Below are positions 33,642 to 44,241 of a stretch of 64,000 bases of DNA, piece by piece; within the stretch, counting starts at the first letter, position 1, and each line of letters starts with the position of its first letter. The DNA is from a virus, in IMG/VR virus record IMGVR_UViG_3300032116_000159, positions 1-64,000 of that record; one strand, 5' to 3'. The notes under the pieces were generated by a model. It was not told the origin of the DNA and made no database searches. It was given only the letters and a program-made list of their open reading frames with translations. The position numbers were made by a program, and so were the translations under genes.

Positions 33642-35912
33642 TTACTGTCCAATTTTAACAGTGAATAAAGATTCGTGCGTCATTGAACTAACAAGTGCCT
33701 TTGAAATCTTACCGACTGCTAACAATTCTTTATTCTCGTTATAAATACCTATTGATGTGAAATACGCTTGATTCTTTCTTTGGAAATCGGTAACAATATC
33801 ACCTAAACTTCCACTTTGGTATGTTGGATTATTTGAGTGATTAAACTTCCTGTTATTTACTCGAATAAAACAGTATTTGTTATATTTTATGTCGACCGAC
33901 CTACCCATAAACCCTAAAGCATCACCTGACAGATCTGTCAAGTTACGATCTAACACGAGTTTCATAGAGTGAAATAATCGATACGTATTATACCCATTTT
34001 TTTCTACTGAGCGATTTGTATTAAATCCGAGTTCGTCCATTTTACGACCAGATAAAACAAGTATACCATGATTCGGATAAAATTTTCCATAAGCATCAGA
34101 TGTTACCGGTATCAATACAAAACCGTTACTATTCGGTAATGTTTCGTAACTTCCAGTTGCAATATATGTTTTCAGTCCCCAACCATCTGTATAGTAGTTC
34201 GCTTCAGCAGATCCTGTAAACGATCCTGTAACGACTGTTTGTCCATAATCAACATCGGTTAGATTATATGTTGTACCAAATGTCGATTCAACACCTGAAA
34301 CGTAATTCGGCATTGCACCCCATTTCAGTGCGCCTTTATATTGTATAAAGTTTTTTGTGAGACGGATTTTTCGATTATTAAAATCCGTTGTAGATGCTAA
34401 CCAATGAAATTTACCGTCATTGTCTCTATTCCATATGCCTCTTGTAGAACCAGACATTATTGTCGGTGCTATTGTGGCACCTGCTGGTATTTTTATACTA
34501 CCAGTCCAAGATCCTTGATATAGTCCGACCTGATATTCGACAGGTGGTACAGTTGTTGTTGCACCGGTTGTGAACCCTGCGAAATTCATTCTGAAAGAAC
34601 CGGTCACGGTTATCGGAGCATTAAAATTATCGTTTCCAGTACCAGGCATATTGTAATAAGGACTCCAAACAAACACGCGGGCGCCTTGTACAATTACAGT
34701 AGTATTAGATGGATTATTACTCGTACTTATATACGAACTACCACCACTCGCAAGACTTGAAGATGCTATACTTGCAGAAACATAGTTTGTGCCGACGCCG
34801 TCTTCTAATGTGCCAACAACAATATCGTAACCTTTACTCGAATAGTATATCGATTTGCCGGTCTTACTCTGACCAGTGAGTGTATCAACAAGTGTTACCG
34901 AATCGTTTTTGAATGACGCAGTTTGCATATTTTCTAATACGCTATCAATGTCGACATCATTTGAGAAACTGCAAGATGCTAAAGAGACTTGCCAGTTACC
35001 AGGATCCATTGCATATTTGTATCGGCTACGGCTGACATCAATTATATACACATAGTCTTCGTCGGTGCCGTTGAAATTAAATTTCTTTTGGCCCGGTGGC
35101 AAAAGTATATTTGCATATTGTGTATACATTGCCTTTGTCAAAGTCTCGTTGTCTTTACCACCTAAGTCTCTTGCACCTTTACCATTGTAGTCGGCGTATA
35201 CAATTTTATATTGCAGCTCCAAACATTCATTACTGTTTGGTGGATTATTATAAACTTCCAATATGTAATTTGCAGAACTCGAAGTCTGTAAACTTGCAGT
35301 ATTTGGTGTTTCTAAAATCGACGCATTATTTGTCCATAACCCTGCAGATGTTGTATCGACTTCTGTTAAAATGTCATTCTGATCGATTTTTGCATAAATT
35401 TGACCTGAACCTAATGGTATTTCTTGGTCTTGAAAAGTAAACGGGCCATTTGAACGAATTGTTGACGCACAGATTTTATAGATTACGAGTTTACGATATT
35501 GTCCATCTTGAGAAGCTAGGCGCGTGCTGTTATCGGGTATTAAACCAGATTGTACAGCAATACCGGACGAATTCATTTCGAAATATGACCAGTCTGAACT
35601 ATTTCGCACACTTAAAATATATACACAATTCGAATTTGAAATTCCTGTTAGATCTACTGGAAGACGATCATTATTATTTGTACCAAATGGTTCGTATCCA
35701 ATTGCACCGTATCTTCTATTCGGTCTATTAAAATCAACCGAGTTCATTACGCAATTATATTTATCAGGACATTCCTCAAACATATCGACACCGACAGTAA
35801 ACTGATTCGGATTCAATGATGCGATAAATGAGTTTATTTCATCCGCAGTATGTATTGTAATATCACGGATTTCTTGCCCTGAAGGAAGAACTATAATTTG
35901 TCGTAACGCCAT
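33642..35912 (-). CDS. Virion structural protein, paralogue group
   Basis: 756 residues, Ser/Thr/Asn/Gly-rich and beta-rich. A central region about 235-360 (YADYNGKG, TKAMYTQYANILLPPGQKKF, IIDVSRSRYKYAMDPGNWQV) has a counterpart in the gene at 35916-37574, and the C-terminal 40 residues (SIGIYNENKELLAVGKISKA) recur in three neighbouring proteins. Likely baseplate or tail-side decoration; exact role unknown. Confidence 0.65.
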   Translation of the reverse strand: MALRQIIVLPSGQEIRDITIHTADEINSFIASLNPNQFTVGVDMFEECPDKYNCVMNSVDFNRPNRRYGAIGYEPFGTNNNDRLPVDLTGISNSNCVYILSVRNSSDWSYFEMNSSGIAVQSGLIPDNSTRLASQDGQYRKLVIYKICASTIRSNGPFTFQDQEIPLGSGQIYAKIDQNDILTEVDTTSAGLWTNNASILETPNTASLQTSSSANYILEVYNNPPNSNECLELQYKIVYADYNGKGARDLGGKDNETLTKAMYTQYANILLPPGQKKFNFNGTDEDYVYIIDVSRSRYKYAMDPGNWQVSLASCSFSNDVDIDSVLENMQTASFKNDSVTLVDTLTGQSKTGKSIYYSSKGYDIVVGTLEDGVGTNYVSASIASSSLASGGSSYISTSNNPSNTTVIVQGARVFVWSPYYNMPGTGNDNFNAPITVTGSFRMNFAGFTTGATTTVPPVEYQVGLYQGSWTGSIKIPAGATIAPTIMSGSTRGIWNRDNDGKFHWLASTTDFNNRKIRLTKNFIQYKGALKWGAMPNYVSGVESTFGTTYNLTDVDYGQTVVTGSFTGSAEANYYTDGWGLKTYIATGSYETLPNSNGFVLIPVTSDAYGKFYPNHGILVLSGRKMDELGFNTNRSVEKNGYNTYRLFHSMKLVLDRNLTDLSGDALGFMGRSVDIKYNKYCFIRVNNRKFNHSNNPTYQSGSLGDIVTDFQRKNQAYFTSIGIYNENKELLAVGKISKALVSSMTHESLFTVKIGQ

Positions 35913-35915
35913 TTA

Positions 35916-37574
35916 TTAGAAATCCAACTTTATTTTAATTAATGCTTCTTCTTTGTACGATTTACGAACCGCCTGTGATAACTTCGCAACTGCAACTAAA
36001 TCTTTATTCGTATTATATAATCCGATAGCAGTTATATATGTTTTAGGATCTGTAAACATATCTGCATGACGTAAATCACCTAATGTTCCTGTTACAAATG
36101 TTGGGTTATTTGAAAAGTTATAATCTGAGTTTTTAGCCCGTACAAAATAATGTGTAGATTTTACCTTTTCTGCGCCTCTACCTTGAAAACCTAAATAGTC
36201 ACCAGTGCCGTCATCAAATTTTGCTGAACCTGAAATTGCTTTATACAATTTATATGCGTTATCGCCATTTGTTTCACGTGCGGTCACTGTTGCAAAGGAT
36301 GCGCTTTGGTCTAATTTAACACCGTCTAATACAATTATACCTTTGCGTTTAAAAAGTAAACCGTATACATGAGGATTCGATGCATTATAAACACCGTCTT
36401 CAATTGTACCAGAGACGATATTATAAACTTCACCTGATTGTTTTATTGTAGCAGGATTTATTTTAGAGTCGTCGATCAATCTTATTACTCTTGCTTGCTT
36501 GGCGGGTAGTATACCATTACCTATTAATTTTACATTACTACCGGTATGTGCTTGTGGTAAACCACCACCAGCAATAAATTTAGATCCTGAAAGTGCTGCA
36601 ATATTCAGTTCAAGATTTCCTTCATCTAAATATTCACGCATTCTTGCACGATTTACATTTATTGCATATATCGAATTTGTTGCTGTACCACCAATTACAA
36701 ATCTTTCCTCGTTAGGATTCAAACATAATAATCGATATTGTCCGTAAATTGCACGTGACGGTGTATCTTCGATTTGACCGCCTTCATCAACTGAACCCGA
36801 TCCTAATTTATGACCGTATGCAACACTAAACTGTGGTTCTGAAGAGCATCCTGCTGCAGATGAACTGTTATATATTTCGTAGTAATAACGTTTTTGTGTA
36901 TTTGTTTGTGCAGAACTTGTAAAAAACGTTAACAAATTACCTACATTATTTGACCATAACGCCCGTGTAACAACTTCTTGTTGATTCGGTACTATATCGT
37001 CGATTGCGAATTGTGAATAAATTTTACCAGAACCTAAACCAGGTACTTGAGGGCCACCACCAGCAGGAGTATTATTTGTGCCACCACCTCCGCCAGTTGG
37101 AGTTCCACCAAAACCACCGCCAGTGCCTGTTCCAATACCGGTGCCTAAGCCTGTACCTGTTCCTGTTGGTGTACCGCCGCCTCCTGTACGATCCGGTCCA
37201 CCATTCGTTCCAGTGCCAGTACCAATAGCTGTTCCACCACCGCCAACCGGTGAAGGTGGTACCGGTGTAATTGTTAACATGTAAGCAACATCTTGTTCAG
37301 ATAATACATAAGGTACACCATTCTGATCTTGGAACGCTTCAACATATTTTCCAGTGTTACCCACTGCAAATTTTATTGCGGTAAAGTTTGCTAAAAGATA
37401 TGTCGAATTGAATGATGTTGGTGTAAGTGTATAACCTGCCGCACGTATCGCGTCAAGTTGACTTTGATCTAATAGTAAACCAGGACTTCTGACGGGAGAT
37501 ACTGGATTTCCGAATTTATCAACGCCCGGAGTTCTCTGTCCACCACCGCCAAATGTATTAAAAGATATTGCCAT
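35916..37574 (-). CDS. Virion structural protein with Gly/Thr-rich linker
   Basis: 552 residues. Residues about 100-175 are a low-complexity linker of Gly, Thr and Pro (GTGTGLGTGIGTGTGGG). It is followed by a region similar to 33642-35912 (SRAIYGQYRLLCLNPNEERF, YAINVNRARMREYLDEGNLE), and the common C-terminus AIGLYNTNKDLVAVAKLSQA. A flexible linker before a beta domain fits a virion-attached adhesin. Confidence 0.65.
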   Translation of the reverse strand: MAISFNTFGGGGQRTPGVDKFGNPVSPVRSPGLLLDQSQLDAIRAAGYTLTPTSFNSTYLLANFTAIKFAVGNTGKYVEAFQDQNGVPYVLSEQDVAYMLTITPVPPSPVGGGGTAIGTGTGTNGGPDRTGGGGTPTGTGTGLGTGIGTGTGGGFGGTPTGGGGGTNNTPAGGGPQVPGLGSGKIYSQFAIDDIVPNQQEVVTRALWSNNVGNLLTFFTSSAQTNTQKRYYYEIYNSSSAAGCSSEPQFSVAYGHKLGSGSVDEGGQIEDTPSRAIYGQYRLLCLNPNEERFVIGGTATNSIYAINVNRARMREYLDEGNLELNIAALSGSKFIAGGGLPQAHTGSNVKLIGNGILPAKQARVIRLIDDSKINPATIKQSGEVYNIVSGTIEDGVYNASNPHVYGLLFKRKGIIVLDGVKLDQSASFATVTARETNGDNAYKLYKAISGSAKFDDGTGDYLGFQGRGAEKVKSTHYFVRAKNSDYNFSNNPTFVTGTLGDLRHADMFTDPKTYITAIGLYNTNKDLVAVAKLSQAVRKSYKEEALIKIKLDF

Positions 37575-37592
37575 ATTGTATGTCTCGTTTTA

Positions 37593-38252
37593 TTAGTTTG
37601 TAAGACTACCTCTATTTGAGGTCGTTTCTTTTTGTACAGTTATATTAATAACAGTTTGACCGCCAGTCTCGTTTCCGTAAATTGTAAGAGTAGTTGTCTT
37701 GTCGACAATAGGTGCTTCTCTTCCTACAATTCTGAAAGACTTACCTGCAAGTGATACTGATTGTCCTGGTTCCAATAATGCTAAAGGTGGAGTAGTGAAA
37801 TTTGTTGTTGCTGCCGATGCTTCTACTACCTCTAAACTTACTACATCACTATCGGCAAGAATTGCAGTGTATCCATAAGTTGTATTTCCGTCACGATAGT
37901 TAATCGTACTTGGGATAATTGTATCCTGTTGACCAGCTAATAATGTTATCGAATTATTCGGTACAGTCACCACTGGAATACGAACTGTATTTTTCGGTAA
38001 AGTTACCAACTTATATCGCATAACTTGCGTCTCATCAGGAACTGCTTCAGTAATGGGCATCGCTTCGATAACTGCACCATAATATGCAGAACCTAATGGA
38101 TGGTCAGGATTCCATAAAGTATAATCGATCTCATCATCTGCTAATGCATAATGTGTTATGTTGAATTCGTTTTGACCTTTTGCTAATAATTCACGACCTT
38201 TTCTTGTCAGGATCGCATCTACAACAATTGAAGAGTTATTTAGATATCCCAT
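37593..38252 (-). CDS. Virion protein, tail or baseplate linked
   Basis: 219 residues. The start MGYLNNSSIVVDAILTRKGR followed by ELLAKGQNEFNITHYALADD is a strongly conserved opening of a virion protein found in many T4-like marine phages. The C-terminal half is beta-rich (FRIVGREAPIVDKTTTLTIY). It precedes the three paralogous decoration genes and follows the baseplate genes. No enzymatic motif. Confidence 0.7.
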   Translation of the reverse strand: MGYLNNSSIVVDAILTRKGRELLAKGQNEFNITHYALADDEIDYTLWNPDHPLGSAYYGAVIEAMPITEAVPDETQVMRYKLVTLPKNTVRIPVVTVPNNSITLLAGQQDTIIPSTINYRDGNTTYGYTAILADSDVVSLEVVEASAATTNFTTPPLALLEPGQSVSLAGKSFRIVGREAPIVDKTTTLTIYGNETGGQTVINITVQKETTSNRGSLTN

Positions 38253-38262
38253 ATTTTCCTAC

Positions 38263-38505
38263 TTACTTTTTATTCAATTTTTTAATTTCAGATTCAACAA
38301 CCAATCGAATCGCTTTTCGTAACCGTATCATCTTGTTATTATAGGTATTTGCGGACTTTGATATTCCCTCGTTTTTCGCCTTGTAGTTATTGTCTACATA
38401 ATCGAAAAACTTCTTTTTCTCTTCATCTGTTTTAAGATCGGCAGGTGAATTTATGTTAAACTTTTCCAATGCCGATTTGAAAAACTTTTCGTAATCTTTA
38501 TCCAT
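38263..38505 (-). CDS. Small helical protein
   Basis: 80 residues, MDKDYEKFFKSALEKFNINS start and a basic C-terminus MIRLRKAIRLVVESEIKKLN, helical throughout. The C-terminal stretch looks like the leader segments of the putative internal proteins but is at the wrong end. Function unknown. Preceded by ATAAGG and an ATATTTAT motif. Confidence 0.55.
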   Translation of the reverse strand: MDKDYEKFFKSALEKFNINSPADLKTDEEKKKFFDYVDNNYKAKNEGISKSANTYNNKMIRLRKAIRLVVESEIKKLNKK

Positions 38506-38531
38506 TATATTTCCTTATGATTTCACTTTCT

Positions 38532-38542
38532 TATAAATATCA
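38532..38542 (-). promoter_or_regulatory. Recurring ATATTTAT motif (copy 6)
   Basis: TGATATTTATA on the minus strand in the gap after the 1451-residue baseplate gene, 26 nt before the ATG at 38505. Confidence 0.45.
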
Positions 38543-38562
38543 TTATATACACAATTTTAACA

Positions 38563-41500
38563 TCATTCTAAACGTAAATTACCTTCAGCACCTCTATCAC
38601 CCAATGTTAAATTATTTGGACTTGTAACTTGAATAACAACAACAGGTCCGCCATCAACTGTATTTGGTGAATCGATATTGATTCCTGGTCCTGATAGTTT
38701 ACTACCTGCAAATCTTGAATTATTTTGAGATGAACATTCGTCGATTTGGTAGTACCAATTTTCTAATACACAACCCTCACGAACATGTGATCGATCACCT
38801 AATTCGTATGCACGTTTTGCCCACCCTTCTTGCCAAGGTGTTAGATACGGATGAATTTCTGCTGTATATAAAAATATACCTTCACGAGTTGCAGGGAATG
38901 TCTCAAAAATATTTCCTGCTCTGAATTTTATCGTGTCAGCACCTGAACCTGTTATATAGTATCGGTATTCTCTTAACCATTTTTTAGAACCTGATACTAT
39001 AGGTTTAACTGTATCTAAATCGTAAATCGAATATTCAATTGGACTACCAGAAGTTATAATCGATACGTTTAATAAATTATGCTCGTAGTTATAGCCACCA
39101 GTCTCGTCGAAATTAAATACGCTACCTGAGGTATAAGGTGCTGCAAATACACGTATTAGATATTTCGCATCTTTTACAGTTGTTACTGATTGTGATATTA
39201 TTGTTCCAAGAGGCATATGAAATGCTGACTTGAATCGATATTCACCGACAATATTATCCCATTTATAAGAAGACGTCTCTTCACTTACAAGATAAGGTGG
39301 ATTATAAGATTCAGTTACCCAATATTGTAAACTACCACTTTGAATATTACTCTCTCTGAATAATGAGTATCTTAAAGGATACGCATCATAATAACATACC
39401 TTTTTCGAATATCGACAATTAGGTCGCATTGTATCGATTTGTCGTATTATAGAACCAGACGCAAAAGTTTCATATGGATCGCGTATACGAATAGAACCGG
39501 TTTCATTTTCTTTTGCAGTTGTTTCGAATTCAAAAGGACTTGCGATTTCACTTTCAATATAACCATAACTTGTATCGACAACTTCTGCTAATTCGACAGA
39601 ACCGGTTTCATAAAAATAACCGACACTTGCAATTTTTTCATGTTGGATATCTGCTTTGTATGTCGGAAACACTCCACTCTGTGATACTGTATAAACAATT
39701 GTCCGATCCCATTGTGGATTTGTGACTTTCGGCCGTTTCGATATTTGAACCTTAGATCGATCTAAAATATGCGGCTCTATTAGAATTCCGGTTATAAGAT
39801 CGGATCTACCAGGAACCAATTGTTTTAACTGTTCGAAAAATGTATAATCGTACAGACTTAAAATTCTAATAAACGAATTGAGATCGTTTTTATTATTGAA
39901 CTTCTGAAAATAATCGTTACGTCTATGTTGCAGTGTTTTATATTCGTTTTCGAATTCTTCCTCAGGGTCTGCGATCCATGTATCTAAATCTGAAAATCCC
40001 ATATGATTAGCAATGTCACGATTTAGATAATCGGCAGTCGAAAACACAATTGCTAAACGATTCGTATCCGTAGGTTTATCATCATATTCGGATTGTTCAC
40101 CTCTTGATTCTGGCGACAATTCATATCGCAATGAATTTTCTTCGATGCGGATTTTTTCGTTACGAATCGGTATACCACCAACTTTCGGAACCTGTGAATA
40201 ATATGTTTCGTTTATCGATTCATATTGTGATTCTTGGTTACCTGTAAAACCTGACATTGATGCCGGTGTAGGTTGTTTTGTTCTATCAGGATGTGATGAA
40301 GATAAATATAAATGTGTAGTATGATCGAATCTCTGTACATCACCACCTAAAGGATAATATCGATACAGCGAATAAAACGACCCTGACGGTGTATCTACAT
40401 TATATGCACCAGGATTTAAAACATGGTTTCTGAAAGTTTCATTTCCGTAAATTGTATAATACTCTTTATACGATTGTAAAGAACCGGAAAACCATGTTGT
40501 AAAATCATGAGGCGTAAAAGTATAGTTATTTATTATCGAACCGGTCAACGATGGCCCGTAATAATAGATGCCTGCTTTACCACCTAAATATACATAGTCG
40601 ATTGGCTGACTTGTATAATCGACACCTGACATCGACATTGCGGATTCGTGGACAACTCTTCCATAAAGATAGTCAGATGCTTTCGCTATCTGAACGCGTT
40701 CATTTAAAATTGTACCGCTTATTGGTGTTTCATTATATAATCGAACCGTCCATAAATCGCCATCGAAAACCGGCAACCAATTACTATATTGAATATCACC
40801 ACTGATAAAATCTTCATATACGAGTTTTCCGTATTCAGTACTTCCTGATACCGAACCGGTACCTGTTAATTCTAATGCAGATACAAGAGATAATACGGAA
40901 TTAAGACCATACGGTTCAGGAAAGTTTGGTGTCGCGTTTCTTTTTACGAATAACGGAATTGCGCCCAATGAACCAGATTGTTTTGTACTGAATCTGAATT
41001 CGTAAGTGTCCGGTGTTCTTGATACTATAGGTTGACCTGGTGTAGCATTGCACCATGAACCGTTACCCCAACCGTAATAAGATGCAGAAACTAATTCTTG
41101 TGCTATTGTTATTTGATTGTTTTGATTGCCGTTTACATTTAATTTATAGGTAAACATGTTTTCGATGGCAATTGGAATATCACTATCAATACCCGGTCCG
41201 CCATATTCTTTTATCGACAATAGGGTTTGAGGTATGCCGTAAATTGACATCAACGCCTTTACAGATCGATCGGTACCTTTTGTTTTTAAGAGATACGGTA
41301 AGTTATTTACAATACGTCGCCAAATTAATTGGGTTTGTCTTTCATGTGGCAATACCGATAAACCAGACGATGTTTGAAAACTTCCGGTAGAATCGGTACC
41401 TAATTTATATAACCATAGACTCGACAGTCCACGGGCATTCTGTAAATTCCATCCGTAACTTTTCGCAATATAATAAAGCAAATCATTACTTGCACCACGT

Positions 41501-42918
41501 TCAGGATGTTCGTCTCGTTCATGAATTTTAGTCAACGCATTTACATACATATACATCACATCGAAATGCTGACCTATCATATTTACAAACGTGATGTATT
41601 CAGAATTGTTCGCATCCATCAATACGTGTTCAGGTATCGACCACCAAAGACTATTCTGATTTTGTAAATCGTATTCGTTTGCTAATTGATAATTCTCTGT
41701 ATACCAATTTTTGACAATACTACTTGTCGATGGATGTAATACGTATTTGTTACCGGTTTCATACTTAGGCCAAGGTGTTACCGATCCTGTAATGTCATGG
41801 GTGAATATTGAACCTGATTGCTGATAATACATCCATCGTTCAAAAGGATCGAACGCAGATACGAGTGTATCTATTCTTGTTTGCAGTGTATCTTTTGATC
41901 TTCTTGAAAATACCGATAAATTTTGACCAGGTGAAACTGAATTATTTATAACAGTTATATCATTATTGTATAATTCGATCTGTTCAACTTTTCGCTTGAA
42001 ATTTGCTAATCGATCCGATGCACTACTGTAAAAAATAAAATTTTCATAATCGGTATAGTCGATATTTATTGTAGCCTGTCCTGAACCTGATATTATGTTG
42101 TCGATTATTCTTTGTGCAGTAGGTGCGTTCGCATCTAATAACTGATTCCAACTCTGATACATTGTTGCGTTAGAATCCCACTGGTCGACATCGATATCGA
42201 ATTTAGGACCGCGTAATTTATTTAGTACAGGTATATCGGATTCAGTTGTTAATATTACATTATCTATATATGAATCTACCGCTTCGACTCCAAACCACGC
42301 ACCATCGTATTCCTCAACTGAATCGGCAAGTTCACCATGTATCTTAACATAAAATACAAGAGGATCTTTCTCGTCGAATCGTATATTTAAAATTCGGTAT
42401 ACATTATTGCCGCCGAAATTTATCGATAAGAAATTCAGAAGATTTACAAAATTGTAGGAGAATACGTAGTCTCTGAATTGTTGCAGTTGTATTTTATTTT
42501 CACCGTCTTTTAGTACGAGTTTTATTTCGTTACGATCTGGTGAAATTTCATCGATAAATACCGGAGGCTTAAATTCGCTACCAGGTCGGCCGTAAATCGG
42601 CACAAAAACATTTACTGCTAATTTATAAGAACCTTTTCGTATTCCTAAATTACTGAATACTTCACGAGCATCAACAAATAGACTGTTAGAATCTGCATCT
42701 AATAACAATCGATTATCGTAAATCGATCCTAAATAATCGTTGCCTAATGTATATACGTGTGCTTCTGTAAACAGTGAGCCTTCATTTACTGATTTTATCA
42801 GAGTATACAGATCCTTCGACTGCAATATTTGATAATCTGTATCAGAATACAGTTCACCATACATTGGCCTGTTAGATGAATTCAGTTTCTCAAAATTTGT
42901 AAATCTTTGTAGGCTCAT
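38563..42918 (-). CDS. Large baseplate structural protein
   Basis: 1451 residues. Residues 538-575 (NNLPYLLKTKGTDRSVKALM then SIYGIPQTLLSIKEYGG) are a hallmark of very large baseplate proteins in T4-like marine phages, in the position where T4 has gp7. The N-terminal 350 residues resemble baseplate wedge assemblies with beta domains; a hydrophobic Trp/Tyr-rich part lies at about 360-470; the C-terminal third is beta-rich. It follows gp6, the DNRLRE protein and the Gly-rich protein. Probable wedge or peripheral baseplate role; a direct gp7 assignment would need alignment. Confidence 0.75.
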   Translation of the reverse strand: MSLQRFTNFEKLNSSNRPMYGELYSDTDYQILQSKDLYTLIKSVNEGSLFTEAHVYTLGNDYLGSIYDNRLLLDADSNSLFVDAREVFSNLGIRKGSYKLAVNVFVPIYGRPGSEFKPPVFIDEISPDRNEIKLVLKDGENKIQLQQFRDYVFSYNFVNLLNFLSINFGGNNVYRILNIRFDEKDPLVFYVKIHGELADSVEEYDGAWFGVEAVDSYIDNVILTTESDIPVLNKLRGPKFDIDVDQWDSNATMYQSWNQLLDANAPTAQRIIDNIISGSGQATINIDYTDYENFIFYSSASDRLANFKRKVEQIELYNNDITVINNSVSPGQNLSVFSRRSKDTLQTRIDTLVSAFDPFERWMYYQQSGSIFTHDITGSVTPWPKYETGNKYVLHPSTSSIVKNWYTENYQLANEYDLQNQNSLWWSIPEHVLMDANNSEYITFVNMIGQHFDVMYMYVNALTKIHERDEHPERGASNDLLYYIAKSYGWNLQNARGLSSLWLYKLGTDSTGSFQTSSGLSVLPHERQTQLIWRRIVNNLPYLLKTKGTDRSVKALMSIYGIPQTLLSIKEYGGPGIDSDIPIAIENMFTYKLNVNGNQNNQITIAQELVSASYYGWGNGSWCNATPGQPIVSRTPDTYEFRFSTKQSGSLGAIPLFVKRNATPNFPEPYGLNSVLSLVSALELTGTGSVSGSTEYGKLVYEDFISGDIQYSNWLPVFDGDLWTVRLYNETPISGTILNERVQIAKASDYLYGRVVHESAMSMSGVDYTSQPIDYVYLGGKAGIYYYGPSLTGSIINNYTFTPHDFTTWFSGSLQSYKEYYTIYGNETFRNHVLNPGAYNVDTPSGSFYSLYRYYPLGGDVQRFDHTTHLYLSSSHPDRTKQPTPASMSGFTGNQESQYESINETYYSQVPKVGGIPIRNEKIRIEENSLRYELSPESRGEQSEYDDKPTDTNRLAIVFSTADYLNRDIANHMGFSDLDTWIADPEEEFENEYKTLQHRRNDYFQKFNNKNDLNSFIRILSLYDYTFFEQLKQLVPGRSDLITGILIEPHILDRSKVQISKRPKVTNPQWDRTIVYTVSQSGVFPTYKADIQHEKIASVGYFYETGSVELAEVVDTSYGYIESEIASPFEFETTAKENETGSIRIRDPYETFASGSIIRQIDTMRPNCRYSKKVCYYDAYPLRYSLFRESNIQSGSLQYWVTESYNPPYLVSEETSSYKWDNIVGEYRFKSAFHMPLGTIISQSVTTVKDAKYLIRVFAAPYTSGSVFNFDETGGYNYEHNLLNVSIITSGSPIEYSIYDLDTVKPIVSGSKKWLREYRYYITGSGADTIKFRAGNIFETFPATREGIFLYTAEIHPYLTPWQEGWAKRAYELGDRSHVREGCVLENWYYQIDECSSQNNSRFAGSKLSGPGINIDSPNTVDGGPVVVIQVTSPNNLTLGDRGAEGNLRLE

Positions 42919-42927
42919 TATTGACCA

Positions 42928-44241
42928 TTATTTTTGCTGCGATAAAAATTTTTCTTTTTCAGTTTCAGCTTCGGCTTTCGCCGCTTCAGCTTCGGCTTTT
43001 TCGGTTTCTGCTTGGGCCTTTGCTGCATCTGCTTCGGCTTTCGCCGCTTCCGCTTGTGCCTTTGCTGCTTCTGCTTCCGCTTTTGCAGCATCTGCTTCAG
43101 CACGTGTTGCGGCAATTTCATTATTCATTGTATCAAACTGTGTTTGTGTTTGTTCTTGGAACGTTTGTATAGTTTGACACTGACTTGTTGTCGTATTTGC
43201 CAATTGCAAAAATGCTTCTGAAAATGTCTCTTGTTGCATACCATCTGTAAATTCTTCAGATCGATCTGGTACGGAATCGCCAGCACCTCCACCAGCACCT
43301 CCACCAGCACCTCCACCAGCACCGCCACCTCCACCAGCACCTCCACCTCCACCGGCACCACTACCGCCACTGCCTGCGCCTCCTCCACCACCGGCACCAC
43401 CTCCACCACCGGCACCGCCACCTCCACCAGCACCGCCGCTACTGCCGCCACTGCCTGCGCCACCTCCGCCACCGGCACCGCCTCCTGATGCAGGTCCACT
43501 TGAACCATCTTTACTTCCACCACCGCCTCCACTACCTTTCGAACCGGCACCTGGTGCTGAACCGCCACCTTTTGCAGATAGACTTCCAGTAGGCATCGAT
43601 GTCGGTAAATTTAATGCGATCTCGTTAGCAACTCTTTGTGCATCATCACGTGTAAACCCTTGTTTTATTAATGCGTTTTTGTCAGACTCTCTTAATAAAC
43701 TTTTAAATTGTGAAGGTTCCACAACTCGAATATCATCTATCAGTTTGCCCTTTTCTGCAAGTAAAACAACTGCTGTTTTGAAATTCGGTATATCTTTTAC
43801 TTCACCATCTTCGATGGTATAATATTTATAGTCTTGCAAATCTTTCACACCTTCACCAGTGACTCTGAAAACTATACCGTCTTCGAGTACAATAGTTTCA
43901 TCTAAATCTAATGCTAAATCTATTGGTGTAAAATATTCGAAACTTGTATTGAATTTATAATCGAAAGAGTCACCGAATACAATTGTCTTTTTCGGTAAAA
44001 AATTTATATAGACCATATCCTTTTCGACAGGTACAGTATATACACCTTTCGAATTTCTCACTGATAATTTAGATGCGATTGGGTGATTTTTTATAACATC
44101 TTCATAATCTTTATTCGAATTAGTAAATTTCGAATTCGTGTCATCGTACAGTGAATGTAATATGAATTTAAACTTTTCAGAATCGATTTCTGTCGGATCC
44201 GAAAATGCCAGTTGTCCTTCTAATAAATTAATTTTTATCAT
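42928..44241 (-). CDS. Gly-rich and EAAK-coiled-coil virion protein
   Basis: 437 residues in three parts. Residues 1-215: mixed domain with no repeats, starting MIKINLLEGQLAFSDPTEID. Residues about 216-330: low-complexity Gly with Ala and Ser (GGAGGGGGAGSGG type), a flexible linker, read from a run of GC-rich repeats. Residues about 375-437: coiled coil of near-perfect A-K/E repeats (AEAAKAQAEAAKAEAD). Overlaps its upstream neighbour by 4 nt (ATGA). The design, flexible linker plus rod, suggests a virion spacer or fibre-attachment part of the baseplate. Confidence 0.7.
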   Translation of the reverse strand: MIKINLLEGQLAFSDPTEIDSEKFKFILHSLYDDTNSKFTNSNKDYEDVIKNHPIASKLSVRNSKGVYTVPVEKDMVYINFLPKKTIVFGDSFDYKFNTSFEYFTPIDLALDLDETIVLEDGIVFRVTGEGVKDLQDYKYYTIEDGEVKDIPNFKTAVVLLAEKGKLIDDIRVVEPSQFKSLLRESDKNALIKQGFTRDDAQRVANEIALNLPTSMPTGSLSAKGGGSAPGAGSKGSGGGGGSKDGSSGPASGGGAGGGGGAGSGGSSGGAGGGGGAGGGGGAGGGGGAGSGGSGAGGGGGAGGGGGAGGGAGGGAGGGAGDSVPDRSEEFTDGMQQETFSEAFLQLANTTTSQCQTIQTFQEQTQTQFDTMNNEIAATRAEADAAKAEAEAAKAQAEAAKAEADAAKAQAETEKAEAEAAKAEAETEKEKFLSQQK

